Of a stretch of 64,000 nt of DNA, positions 25,220 to 31,502 are shown one piece after another. Below the pieces are notes generated by a model. The model had not been told where the DNA came from, made no database searches, and was given only the letters and a program-made list of their open reading frames with translations. How positions within the stretch are numbered: position 1 is the stretch's first letter; every line of letters begins with the position of its first letter. The DNA is from Streptomyces lomondensis (GTDB taxonomy: Bacteria > Actinomycetota > Actinomycetes > Streptomycetales > Streptomycetaceae), in assembly GCF_014651035.1 (NCBI RefSeq), contig NZ_BMWC01000001.1, forward strand, positions 248,001 to 312,000, given 5' to 3'. Both the position numbers and the translations under genes were made by a program.

Positions 25220-26275
25220 ATGGCAAGCCACGGAGCGCGGGGCCGAAGCGGTGGCCGGCCCACCCTCGAAGAGGTGGCGGCGCGCGCCGGTGTCGGCCGC
25301 GGCACGGTCTCCCGGGTGATCAACGGCTCGCCCCGGGTCAGTGACGCGACGCGCGCGGCCGTCGAGGCGGCGGTCGCGGAGCTCGGCTACGTGCCGAACA
25401 CCGCGGCCCGCGCGCTGGCCGCCAACCGCACGGACGCGATCGCACTGGTCGTGCCCGAGCCGGAGACCCGGTTCTTCTCGGAGCCGTACTTCTCGGACAT
25501 GCTGAAGGGCGTCGGGGCCGCGCTGTCCGACACGGAGATGCAGCTGCTGCTGATCTTCGCGGGCGGCGACCGCGAGCGCCGCCGCCTCGCCCAGTACCTG
25601 GCGGCCCACCGGGTGGACGGCGTCCTGCTGGTCTCGGTGCACGCCGACGACCCGCTGCCGGACCTCCTCGCCCAGCTGGAGATACCGGCGGTGATCAGCG
25701 GCCCGCGCTCGTCGGCGGAGACCCTGCCGTCGGTCGACTCGGACAACTACGGCGGCGCCCGGCAGGCCGTCGAGCACCTGCTGTCCCGGGGCCGCCGCCG
25801 GGTGGCCCACATCACCGGCCGCCTCGACGTGTACGGTGCCCAGCGCCGTATCGACGGCTACCGCGCGGCCCTGAGCGACGCGGGCCACGGGGCGGACGAG
25901 ACGCTGATCGAGCCGGGCGACTTCACGGAGGAGGGCGGCCGCCGCGCCATGGCGGCGCTGCTGGAGCGCCATCCCTACCTGGACGCGGTCTTCGCCGCCT
26001 CCGACGTCACCGCGGCCGGCGCCCGCCAGGCCCTGCGCGAGGCGGGCCGCCGCATCCCCGACGACGTGGCGCTCGTCGGCTACGACGACTCCGCCATCGC
26101 CCGCCACATGGACCCGCCCCTCACCAGCGTCCGCCAGCCCATCGAGGAGATGGGCCGCCGGATGATCGACCTCCTCCTCACGGAGGTCGCCGACCGCCGC
26201 CCCCTCGCGTCCCGCGGGCTGGAGCGACGGCAGATGGTCCTGGCCACGGAGCTGGTGTCCCGGTCGTCCTCGTGA
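25220..26275 (+). CDS. cebR: LacI-family repressor of cellobiose utilisation CebR
   Basis: 351 residues from the ATG at 25220 (MASHGARG), with a GGAAGGCGGAG ribosome site; upstream in-frame starts lack one. The LacI-type HTH is RPTLEEVAARAGVGRGTVSRVI followed by the hinge helix AARALAANRTDAIALVVPEPE. The rest is a periplasmic-binding-like sensor domain with GYDDSAIARHMDPPLTSVRQP near the end. It sits divergent to cebE with two matching operators in the locus, so it should repress cebEFG-bglC until cellobiose or a related oligosaccharide binds. Its stop overlaps a GTG that opens a decayed reading frame. Confidence 0.92.
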   Translation: MASHGARGRSGGRPTLEEVAARAGVGRGTVSRVINGSPRVSDATRAAVEAAVAELGYVPNTAARALAANRTDAIALVVPEPETRFFSEPYFSDMLKGVGAALSDTEMQLLLIFAGGDRERRRLAQYLAAHRVDGVLLVSVHADDPLPDLLAQLEIPAVISGPRSSAETLPSVDSDNYGGARQAVEHLLSRGRRRVAHITGRLDVYGAQRRIDGYRAALSDAGHGADETLIEPGDFTEEGGRRAMAALLERHPYLDAVFAASDVTAAGARQALREAGRRIPDDVALVGYDDSAIARHMDPPLTSVRQPIEEMGRRMIDLLLTEVADRRPLASRGLERRQMVLATELVSRSSS

Positions 26276-26497
26276 CGGGCCATCCTCTGCTGGACGTTAC
26301 GGAGGTCGCCCGGACCGAGCCCTATCTGCACACGGTGGGGGAGGTCTTCCGCCCCTTCCGCGACCAGGAGGCGGGCTGCGCGTCGTGGCACGGCGGCCCA
26401 ACTGGCGGTCGTGGAGCGGGCCATGCGCCCCGATCAGGCCGAACGGTTCACGCGGGTGGGGGAGTTGGTGACGGCGCGGCGGCGGTCGGTTCCCTGA
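26272..26497 (+). pseudogene. remnant of a protein kinase/phosphotransferase-like gene with internal deletion
   Basis: A reading frame starting at GTG 26272 (overlapping the cebR stop) encodes LLDVTEVARTEPYLHTVGEV and then FRPFRDQEAGCASW, after which it loses sense. A second frame then gives QLAVVERAMRPDQAERFTRV followed by GELVTARRRSVP and a stop at 26495-26497. Both halves resemble the two ends of Streptomyces kinase-like proteins that sit after cebR, with the catalytic middle (roughly 200 residues) missing. The join is near 26390-26400. The identity is from recalled pattern; the broken frame itself is seen directly. It overlaps the degraded 3' end of the convergent NUDIX gene. Confidence 0.6.
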
Positions 26498-26977
26498 GGG
26501 CCAGGTAGCGGCGCAGGGCGTCCACACGTCGGGCACGAACGCCCATCTGCCGAGAGCCTCGCGCAGCTCCCGCTCGCTGAGCCAGCCCTGCCAGGCGATC
26601 TCGGACGGGTCGGGGGTCAGAGGCCCGGTGACGACGGCCTCGTGCACAGCGAGCCAGTACGGGCTGATCGCCCCGCGGCACAGGAACTTCAGAACGGGCC
26701 GCACCGGCGCCCGCACTCCCAGCTCCTCGGCCAGCTCCCGGGCCGCCGCCTCCTCGTACGGCTCGCCGACCCCGACGGCCCCGCCGATCAGCCAGTCGTA
26801 GAGCCCCGGAAACCGGGACACGTGCTCCGGCCTCCGATACACCAGCACGCGGCCCCGCGAATCACGGCACACCGTTGTCGCGACCCGGTGCGGCCACCGG
26901 TTCCGGATCGCCTCGTCCCGATCGACGACCCCGACCACCCGGTCCTGTTCGTCGACCCGCTCCACCAACTCGCCCAT
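26297..26977 (-). CDS. NUDIX hydrolase, probable 3' frameshift
   Basis: ATG at 26977 (MGELVERVDEQDRVVGVVDR); a GTG at 27016 with GGCGAG upstream would add 13 residues. The NUDIX box is intact: GGAVGVGEPYEEAAARELAEELGV has G-x5-E-x7-RELxEELGx. The N-terminal part resembles the MutT/Idi-like subgroup that hydrolyses nucleoside diphosphate derivatives. Around 26520-26530, after GRWAFVPD, the sense switches: the current frame runs on in low-complexity Pro/Arg to 26297. The other frame gives VDALRRYLALREP and stops at 26448, which is the normal-looking end. A 1-base deletion is likely. The core is complete, so the protein may still work with a foreign tail. Confidence 0.7.
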   Translation of the reverse strand: MGELVERVDEQDRVVGVVDRDEAIRNRWPHRVATTVCRDSRGRVLVYRRPEHVSRFPGLYDWLIGGAVGVGEPYEEAAARELAEELGVRAPVRPVLKFLCRGAISPYWLAVHEAVVTGPLTPDPSEIAWQGWLSERELREALGRWAFVPDVWTPCAATWPSGNRPPPRRHQLPHPREPFGLIGAHGPLHDRQLGRRATTRSPPPGRGRGGRPPPPCADRARSGRPP

Positions 26978-27131
26978 GTCCGCCACGGTGCCATGGGCGT
27001 ACGGGCGGGCGCTCACGTTCTCGCCGGTGACGGTCGCCGGACCAGGTAGTAGAGCGCCCCGACCACTGCGAGATCACACAATGCCTCAGAAGTGATGCTG
27101 ACAGAAGGTCAACGGGACTCCAGCTTGGACG

Positions 27132-27310
27132 AGTGCCGATGACCAGCCTGAATGGATCCGCGAAGCCTGCCCGCAGCAGGGCGAGCACGTCCGAGACTCC
27201 CGCGAGCACGCAACCTGAGCCAGGAGGAACAGAGTTGGGGGCGGTCGACGATCCAGCGCATCGAAGCCGGCCGCGGCATCAGTACTGGGCGAAGAGGGGG
27301 GCGGGGCTGT
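27132..27310 (+). pseudogene. broken XRE-family HTH regulator remnant
   Basis: One frame reads PEWIREACPQQGEHVRDSREHAT and stops; the +1 frame continues NLSQEEQSWGRSTIQRIEAG. Together these match the usual start of short Streptomyces XRE regulators (W-x8-G-x-x-I/V-R-x-x-R, then N-L-S-Q-E-E, then T-I-Q-R-I-E-A-G), with a frameshift near 27213 and a small deletion inside the recognition helix. The coding sense ends soon after. This is one of several damaged genes in the patch that ends at the tRNA-His gene. Confidence 0.6.
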
Positions 27311-27387
27311 GGGGTCCTACGCGCGTGTGAGGTCGCGGCGTGCCTGCTGGTACTTGTCGCAGAGTTCGTCGCCCTCGGCGCAAGGGG
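27309..27387 (-). pseudogene. short orphan reading-frame remnant
   Basis: Directly beyond the stop of the 99-residue gene, a different minus-strand frame reads PCAEGDELCDKYQQARRDLTRA and then a stop. The segment looks like a protein C-terminus but lacks a start and a recognisable family. It could be the shifted true end of the 99-residue gene or a piece of another gene. Confidence 0.3.
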
Positions 27388-27687
27388 TCACAGGCGCGTG
27401 CCCACCATCGACAGCACCAGCTCAAGAAAGCATCGCTGCCCCTTGTCGAGGCCGAGGTTGTACTGGTGACCTGCCAGGCCCTCGAAGTGGGCCATCTCGC
27501 TGTCGTCGGTGTCGACGATCAGGGCGTGGCGTACGGCCGGCACCGACAGGATCGTCCGCTCCTCGACCAGGGCCTGGACGGCCGCCCGGCTGCGGGACGA
27601 CTTCGCCGTGCGCACCAGCTGCGCGCCCAGTCTCTGGAACTCGTCTTCGGCGTCGGGCGTCCTGGGCTCAGCTCCGGGAGTGGTCAC
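27388..27687 (-). CDS. small unknown protein of accessory operon
   Basis: 99 residues, start overlapping the stop of the DUF6415 gene as GTGA. The composition is ordinary and charged (DEFQRLGAQLVRTAKSSRSRA), with a C-terminal helix-rich part (GLDKGQRCFLELVLSMV). No family recognised. It is the last of three overlapping genes whose upstream members are a 72-residue protein and a DUF6415 protein. It may be shortened by decay, because coding-like sequence continues in another frame past its stop. Confidence 0.6.
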   Translation of the reverse strand: MTTPGAEPRTPDAEDEFQRLGAQLVRTAKSSRSRAAVQALVEERTILSVPAVRHALIVDTDDSEMAHFEGLAGHQYNLGLDKGQRCFLELVLSMVGTRL

Positions 27688-28274
27688 GCCGATGTCTCCG
27701 CAGGGCGTCGGTGGCCGTCACGAGCCCGAGCCCAGGCTTCCCGGTACTCGTCGTAGAGCCGGTCGTGGGTCTCGCAGGGGAGGCCGAGGCGTGCGCCTTG
27801 ATCGTCCATGGCCAGGCAGGTCGGGCACGTCAGGCAGTGGTCCGCCAGGCGCACGAACGCGGTCCGCCAGTGCGTCTCGACCAGGCCACTGGTGACGGTC
27901 TCGTAGTAGTCGCACAGGGCGACCAGGACGCGGGCGAGCCGGCGGGCGTACATCACGCTGCCGGCCAACGGGGCGAAGCTCAGCTCGGGCGCGCGGAGCT
28001 TTCCGCGGGCCTCGCCGACGCAGTACATCGCGCCGGAGCGGGTGACGCTGTTCTCCGGCAGACGCCCGGCTGCCTGCTCGACCTCGGGGATGAGCAGTTC
28101 GAGGTGGCCGCGCAGCGTGTCGGTGAGCGTGGCCGGTTCGTCGTCTCGCAGCAGCGGGTGCGGTCCCGAGCCGGACGCGAGCACCATCTGCGTGGTCTCG
28201 CGCATGACCGCGAGGTCGGGCGGGGGCGTGCCTGTCATGGTGGTGCCCTGAGTGATCTGTCGCTTGGTGCTCAT
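27684..28274 (-). CDS. DUF6415 family protein
   Basis: 196 residues from the ATG at 28274, chosen because GGGAG lies in a suitable position and because ATGA overlaps the upstream 72-residue gene. The pattern LRGHLELLIPEVEQAAGRLP, then VGEARGKLRAPELSF and MYARRLARVLVALCDYYETV, matches the DUF6415 family. That family is annotated as natural-product associated but has no known biochemistry. The C-terminal part has CLTCPTCLAMDDQGARLGLPC with four Cys, a possible zinc site not typical of every member. It is helical and cytoplasmic. Such proteins are often next to XRE/DUF5753 regulators, as here. Confidence 0.7.
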   Translation of the reverse strand: MSTKRQITQGTTMTGTPPPDLAVMRETTQMVLASGSGPHPLLRDDEPATLTDTLRGHLELLIPEVEQAAGRLPENSVTRSGAMYCVGEARGKLRAPELSFAPLAGSVMYARRLARVLVALCDYYETVTSGLVETHWRTAFVRLADHCLTCPTCLAMDDQGARLGLPCETHDRLYDEYREAWARARDGHRRPAETSA

Positions 28275-28489
28275 GTCGTCGGACTCCCTTGCTGGAGTGC
28301 GCGTGCCAGCCGCATGGCCACGTCCGCGCGTACGCGCCCCAGCTCCACGAGGCGCAGGCTCGGCGATGCCGGGTCCACCGCCAGCGACGGCAGAACGATG
28401 CCGACTTGGTGGAGCGCCTCCCGGAGGGATTCCACGGCGGTGAAAGGATCGAGGTTCTGTGCGGTTGCTTCGGCCATGAACAGGACCAT
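28271..28489 (-). CDS. small unknown protein, first gene of DUF6415 operon
   Basis: 72 residues from the ATG at 28489, or 68 from the ATG at 28477; neither has a strong ribosome site. One predicted helix pair (ESLREALHQVGIVLPSLAVD; RLVELGRVRADVAMRLARAL). Its last codons overlap the DUF6415 start as ATGA. Small proteins of this size commonly precede DUF6415 genes. Function unknown. The 161-base gap to the divergent gene at 28651 must hold its promoter; ATGTTCTCG/TGTTCTCG-like words repeat there (28517-28560). Confidence 0.6.
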   Translation of the reverse strand: MVLFMAEATAQNLDPFTAVESLREALHQVGIVLPSLAVDPASPSLRLVELGRVRADVAMRLARALQQGSPTT

Positions 28490-28650
28490 AGAGAGGCGGC
28501 TTTGTCACTCGCCATGTGATGTTCTCGAATGTTCTCGCAGCCTGACGGAATGTTCTCGTGTGGTCTCACGAAGGGGGGCGTGCACGGTAGCAAGAGGCTT
28601 GGAGCCTGGTGATGCTGAAGACGCCACGACCCGGCACGAGGGAGACAACC
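28490..28650. promoter_or_regulatory. divergent promoter region with repeated GTTCTCG words
   Basis: Between the DUF6415 operon (minus) and the gene at 28651 (plus), the words ATGTTCTCGAATGTTCTCGC and AATGTTCTCGTGTGGTCTC occur within 28515-28570. This gives three copies of TGTTCTCG at short spacing, one flanked by TCGA. They could be operator repeats for the nearby XRE/DUF5753 regulator. This is a guess from spacing only. Confidence 0.3.
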
Positions 28651-29073
28651 ATGGCGCGACGGCTGCGATTCAACGGCACGGACAGCAAGAACGGCGCGTG
28701 CCCCGCGGTGCACGAGGACATCGACAGCGGTGAGATCATCGTCCAAGGGCGGCCTCTCACCGACCCTGCGGACCTGCGGCAGTTGCAGCACTTCGGGCTG
28801 GACGACGCCGCGGTCGTCGTCCCTCGCGAGCTGCTCGTCAACCACGGCCCGAAGGAGGTCGACCGAGTGCCCAAGCTGATCGGCATGGAGGAGTTCGGCC
28901 GGCTCTTCCACCACTTCGAGCATTCGGCGTGGCACCTGGAGACCCGGCGCGGCTACGCCTCCGACCGTGAAGACGCGGGATACGCCGAGTTCCTCGCCAC
29001 CGGCCGCGCGCCGATGGACCTCGACAGCGACTGGTGCCGGAACATCCTTCGCCAGACGCAGGCGGGCAAGTAG
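28651..29073 (+). CDS. small conserved protein fused in frame to the start of DUF6879
   Basis: 140 residues from the ATG at 28651 with GAGGGAG upstream. The first 72 residues (RRLRFNGTDSKNGACPAVHE ... AVVVPRELLVNHGPKEV) look like a separate small protein that usually precedes DUF6879 genes. Here its reading frame runs without a stop into the DUF6879 sequence. A textbook ribosome site, AAGGAGGT at 28852-28859, followed seven bases later by GTG 28867, still lies inside the frame. This shows that DUF6879 was once, and may still be, started separately. The frame ends at TAG 29071-29073. So this is either a real fusion through loss of a stop or a partly decayed pair. Confidence 0.65.
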   Translation: MARRLRFNGTDSKNGACPAVHEDIDSGEIIVQGRPLTDPADLRQLQHFGLDDAAVVVPRELLVNHGPKEVDRVPKLIGMEEFGRLFHHFEHSAWHLETRRGYASDREDAGYAEFLATGRAPMDLDSDWCRNILRQTQAGK

Positions 29074-29403
29074 GTCGGTCGCGTGCGCGTCGTCGACAAT
29101 CCGCCGACTGAGGGGCAGCGGTTCCTCCTCTCCTACGCCCGCTGCAACGCGGCCACCGGCGAGGACGTTCAGAACCTTTGGCGGCAGGACGCGGAGCGGG
29201 CGCACCTGCCCGCCGAGGACTTCTGGGTCTTCGACAGCCGCCTCGTGGCGATCCTCCGCTTCGACGACCAGGACGTCTTCCACGACGTCGAGATCATCAC
29301 CGAGCCCGCCGAGGTGCTGCGGTACTGCCAGGTCCGCGACGCCGCAGTCCACGCGTCCGTGCCCTACGACCAGTTCGCGGCGCAGCTCGGCGCGAAGGAG
29401 TAG
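28867..29403 (+). pseudogene. DUF6879 family gene interrupted by in-frame TAG
   Basis: From GTG 28867 (strong ribosome site AAGGAGGT) the frame encodes VPKLIGMEEFGRLFHHFEHS, then SAWHLETRRGYASDREDAGY, the usual DUF6879 N-terminal half. It meets TAG at codon 69 (29071-29073). In the same frame the C-terminal half continues immediately: VRVVDNPPTEGQRFLLSYAR through DFWVFDSRLVAILRFDDQDV to a stop at 29401-29403. Total length would be 178 residues, normal for the family. The break is therefore a single nonsense codon, perhaps from CAG. A GTG at 29083 could restart translation of the second half (106 residues). DUF6879 proteins are linked to XRE/DUF5753 regulators in actinobacteria; function unknown. 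Confidence 0.75.
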
Positions 29404-29413
29404 AACTCCCCCG

Positions 29414-30268
29414 GTGAGCACGGACTACCAGCAGGCTCGGGAGGCCCTCGGTCGTCGACTGAGGGAGTTACGCCTGTCCGCCCCTGAGGGCCGCCTCACC
29501 GGGACACAGCTCGCGCAGCGGCTCGGCTGGCCGCACTCCAAGGTGTACAAGTTGGAGGGCGGTCGGCAGACCGCGACGAGCGAGGACCTCCACGCATGGG
29601 GTCACGCTGTCGGGCAGCCCGAAGTGGTTGATGAACTGGACGCCCGCCTCAAGGGGTTCGAATCCCACATTCGGTCGTGGCGCCGCCAGCTCGCCGCCGG
29701 GCACCGCCCCGTACAGGACACCTGGAACGTTGCTGTCGACCGAGCCCGCGTCATCCGCGCGTGGGAAGAAGCGGTCATCCCGGGCATGCTTCAGACCGCC
29801 GACTACGCCCGGCACATCTTCCTGCGGTACGCCGATTTACAGGGCACGGTGCGGGACACGGAGGAGGCCGTCCGCTCCCGGATGGAACGGCAGGCATGGC
29901 TGTACCAGGGCGGCCGGCGGTTCCACGCGCTCGTGTGGGAGGCCGCGCTCCACGCGCTCGTGTGCCCGCCGTCGGTCCTTGCCGCACAGCTGGACCGGCT
30001 CGCAGGACAGGTCGGGATGGACACGATCGAGCTCGGGATCATTCCCCTGGGCGCGTCCTTGCGGGTCCCCGCCGCGAACGGGTTCTGGATCCTCGACGAC
30101 AACCTCGTCATCGCTGAGGACTGGCACGCCGAGCTGTGGCTCGACGACGATGAGACGGTGGCCTCCTACCGGCGCGTCTGGGACGCCTTGAGCGAGTCCG
30201 CGGTCTACGGCGCGGATGTGCAGAACGTGATCAGCCGGGTCCGGCGTGGGCTCGACGTCCGGGCATGA
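29414..30268 (+). CDS. XRE-family regulator with DUF5753 (Scr1-like)
   Basis: 284 residues from a GTG at 29414, eleven bases after DUF6879. Residues 8-70 form the HTH (LGRRLRELRLSAPEGRLTGT, QLAQRLGWPHSKVYKLEGGR). Residues about 105-280 are the DUF5753 domain (VIPGMLQTADYARHIFLRYA ... LGIIPLGASLRVPAANGFWI). Such regulators usually pair with a DUF397 or DUF6879 partner in toxin-antitoxin-like or developmental switches. Two TTA leucine codons occur, at 29468-29470 and 29837-29839, so synthesis should depend on the bldA tRNA and come late in growth. Confidence 0.88.
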   Translation: MSTDYQQAREALGRRLRELRLSAPEGRLTGTQLAQRLGWPHSKVYKLEGGRQTATSEDLHAWGHAVGQPEVVDELDARLKGFESHIRSWRRQLAAGHRPVQDTWNVAVDRARVIRAWEEAVIPGMLQTADYARHIFLRYADLQGTVRDTEEAVRSRMERQAWLYQGGRRFHALVWEAALHALVCPPSVLAAQLDRLAGQVGMDTIELGIIPLGASLRVPAANGFWILDDNLVIAEDWHAELWLDDDETVASYRRVWDALSESAVYGADVQNVISRVRRGLDVRA

Positions 30269-30395
30269 ACCGCAGGTACTCGTCGCGGGTCCGGTCGTCG
30301 ACTCCGGTGAGCCGGTTCACATACCGAGTGGCGCAGTCGGCAAGGGGGATGATGCCGACTGTCGGCTTCTCTTCGAAGCGCTCGCTCTGCTGACC
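30268..30395 (-). pseudogene. tyrosine-integrase N-terminal remnant next to tRNA-His
   Basis: On the minus strand one frame reads QQSERFEEKPTVGIIPLADC followed by ATRYVNRLTGVDDRTRDEYL, with a stop codon directly before it and loss of sense after about 43 codons. The segment Y-V-x-x-L-T-G-V-D-D-R-T-R-x-x-Y is the SAM-like core-binding region of actinobacterial tyrosine integrases. It lies 55 bases from the 3' end of the tRNA-His gene, the position expected for the integrase of an element inserted there. The catalytic domain is absent. The assignment is from motif recall. Confidence 0.55.
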
Positions 30396-30401
30396 TCAGG
30401 C

Positions 30402-30445
30402 ATGACAAAGGGCTGACCCGTTTCACCGGGCCAGCCCTTTGTCAT
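30402..30445 (-). terminator. long hairpin downstream of tRNA-His
   Basis: ATGACAAAGGGCTGACCCG (30402-30420) and CGGGCCAGCCCTTTGTCAT (30427-30445) pair over 19 positions with one mismatch around a 6-base loop. It begins five bases after the tRNA 3' end on the minus strand, so it is a strong terminator for the tRNA transcript. Because it adjoins an integrase remnant, it may also have been part of an attachment region. Confidence 0.8.
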
Positions 30446-30449
30446 AAAG

Positions 30450-30522
30450 GGTGAGTGACGGGACTCGAACCCGCGGCATCCTGGACCACAACCAGGTGCT
30501 CTACCAGCTGAGCTACACCCAC
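30450..30522 (-). tRNA. tRNA-His (GTG anticodon)
   Basis: The minus strand folds as a standard cloverleaf. The acceptor GTGGGTG pairs with CACTCAC (one G-T pair). The anticodon stem-loop CCTGG-TTGTGGT-CCAGG has anticodon GTG, and the T arm contains GGGTTCGAGTCCC. The base at 30523 would give the extra G at -1 opposite the discriminator C, a hallmark of histidine tRNA. CCA is not encoded. It is followed by a long terminator hairpin. Confidence 0.95.
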
Positions 30523-30637
30523 CATGACCGGCTTGGAGGTCAGTGATGTCCCCGACCGGCCGAGAAAAAGTGTACAGGGTCCGAAGGGGTGCTCGCGCAC
30601 GGCTTTCGCGGCGCCCCTCGACGGGGCCCTGTCCCGC

Positions 30638-31240
30638 CTACTGAGCAGGCAGGACGTGCTTCGCCGCGATCTTCTTCGCGGTCTCCGAGTCGGGCCCGGG
30701 CTGGGGAACGAAGACGGCCTCGCGGTAGTAGCGCAGCTCCGCGATGGACTCGCGGATGTCGGCGAGGGCGCGGTGGTTGCCGTTCTTCTGCGGGCTGTTG
30801 AAGTAGGCCCGCGGGTACCAGCGGCGGGCCAGCTCCTTGATCGACGACACGTCGACGATCCGGTAGTGCAGGTAGTCCTCCAGCGTCGGCATGTCGCGCA
30901 GCAGGAAGCCGCGGTCCGTGCCGACGGAGTTGCCGCACAGCGGGGCCTTGCCCGGCTCCTTGACGAACTCCCTCACGTACGTCAGGACCTGCTCCTCGGC
31001 GTCCTTGAGCGTCGTGCCGTTCTCCAGCTCGGCGAGGAGTCCGGACGCGGTGTGCATCTGACGCACCACCTCCGGCATCGTCTCCAGCGCCCGCTCCGGC
31101 GGCCGGATGACGATGTCCACGCCGTCGCCGAGCACGTTCAGCTCGGAGTCGGTGACGAGGGCGGCCACCTCGATGAGCGCGTCGTCCGACAGCGAGAGGC
31201 CGGTCATCTCGCAGTCGATCCACACCATGCGATCGTTCAT
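30638..31240 (-). CDS. orn: oligoribonuclease
   Basis: 200 residues. DEDDh exonuclease motifs are present: Asp9 and Glu11 in WIDCEMTGL, an Asp in CGNSVGTDRGFL, and the H-x4-D in NHRALADIRESI. The length is typical of Orn. It degrades 2-5 nt RNA fragments and linear pGpG to mononucleotides in the cytoplasm, linking RNA turnover with cyclic di-GMP removal. It is the neighbour of adpA, as in other Streptomyces, where loss of the enzyme slows growth and aerial mycelium formation. The adpA gene ends upstream in the same direction, but a hairpin separates the two. Confidence 0.97.
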   Translation of the reverse strand: MNDRMVWIDCEMTGLSLSDDALIEVAALVTDSELNVLGDGVDIVIRPPERALETMPEVVRQMHTASGLLAELENGTTLKDAEEQVLTYVREFVKEPGKAPLCGNSVGTDRGFLLRDMPTLEDYLHYRIVDVSSIKELARRWYPRAYFNSPQKNGNHRALADIRESIAELRYYREAVFVPQPGPDSETAKKIAAKHVLPAQ

Positions 31241-31449
31241 GTGTCTAACCTTACGGCGTCGCTGCGCGAGTCGGCCGTGTGTGCGGGTGCGGTTGTTTTG
31301 CCGGGCGCTGGGCGTCGGTGCCCGGGTCTGCTGGGGGGCTGCCGCCCCCAGGCCCCCGCTTCGGCCTGAACGGCCTCGTCCTCAAGCGCCGGACGGGCTG
31401 AGAAACCTGAGTGGTGTGGCTGCGCGTCGTCCTCGTGTGCCGCGCTCGG
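31241..31449. other. intergenic region upstream of orn with a Streptomyces-type repeat
   Basis: This is the upstream region of orn. It contains GGGGGCTGCCGCCCCCAGGC-like self-complementary sequence (about 31333-31352) and the words CGCCGGACGGGCTGA, a phrase I recall as frequent in Streptomyces intergenic DNA. No open frame with good coding character is visible. The orn promoter must be here but is not obvious. Confidence 0.45.
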
Positions 31450-31490
31450 ACGCCGGGCGGAGCGAGTGGTCAGGTCAGTCCGCCCGGCGT
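31450..31490. terminator. hairpin downstream of adpA
   Basis: ACGCCGGGCGGA (31450-31461) and TCCGCCCGGCGT (31479-31490) form a perfect 12-bp stem with a 17-base loop, beginning 13 bases after the adpA stop on the minus strand. It probably terminates adpA before orn. Confidence 0.7.
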
Positions 31491-31502
31491 TTCGAGGTCA
31501 CG

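Noticed and set aside
27105..27118. AACGGGACTC near 27110 resembling the T-arm region of tRNA-His, as a left attachment site
   Set aside because: Only about nine bases match; too short to claim an attL/attR pair.
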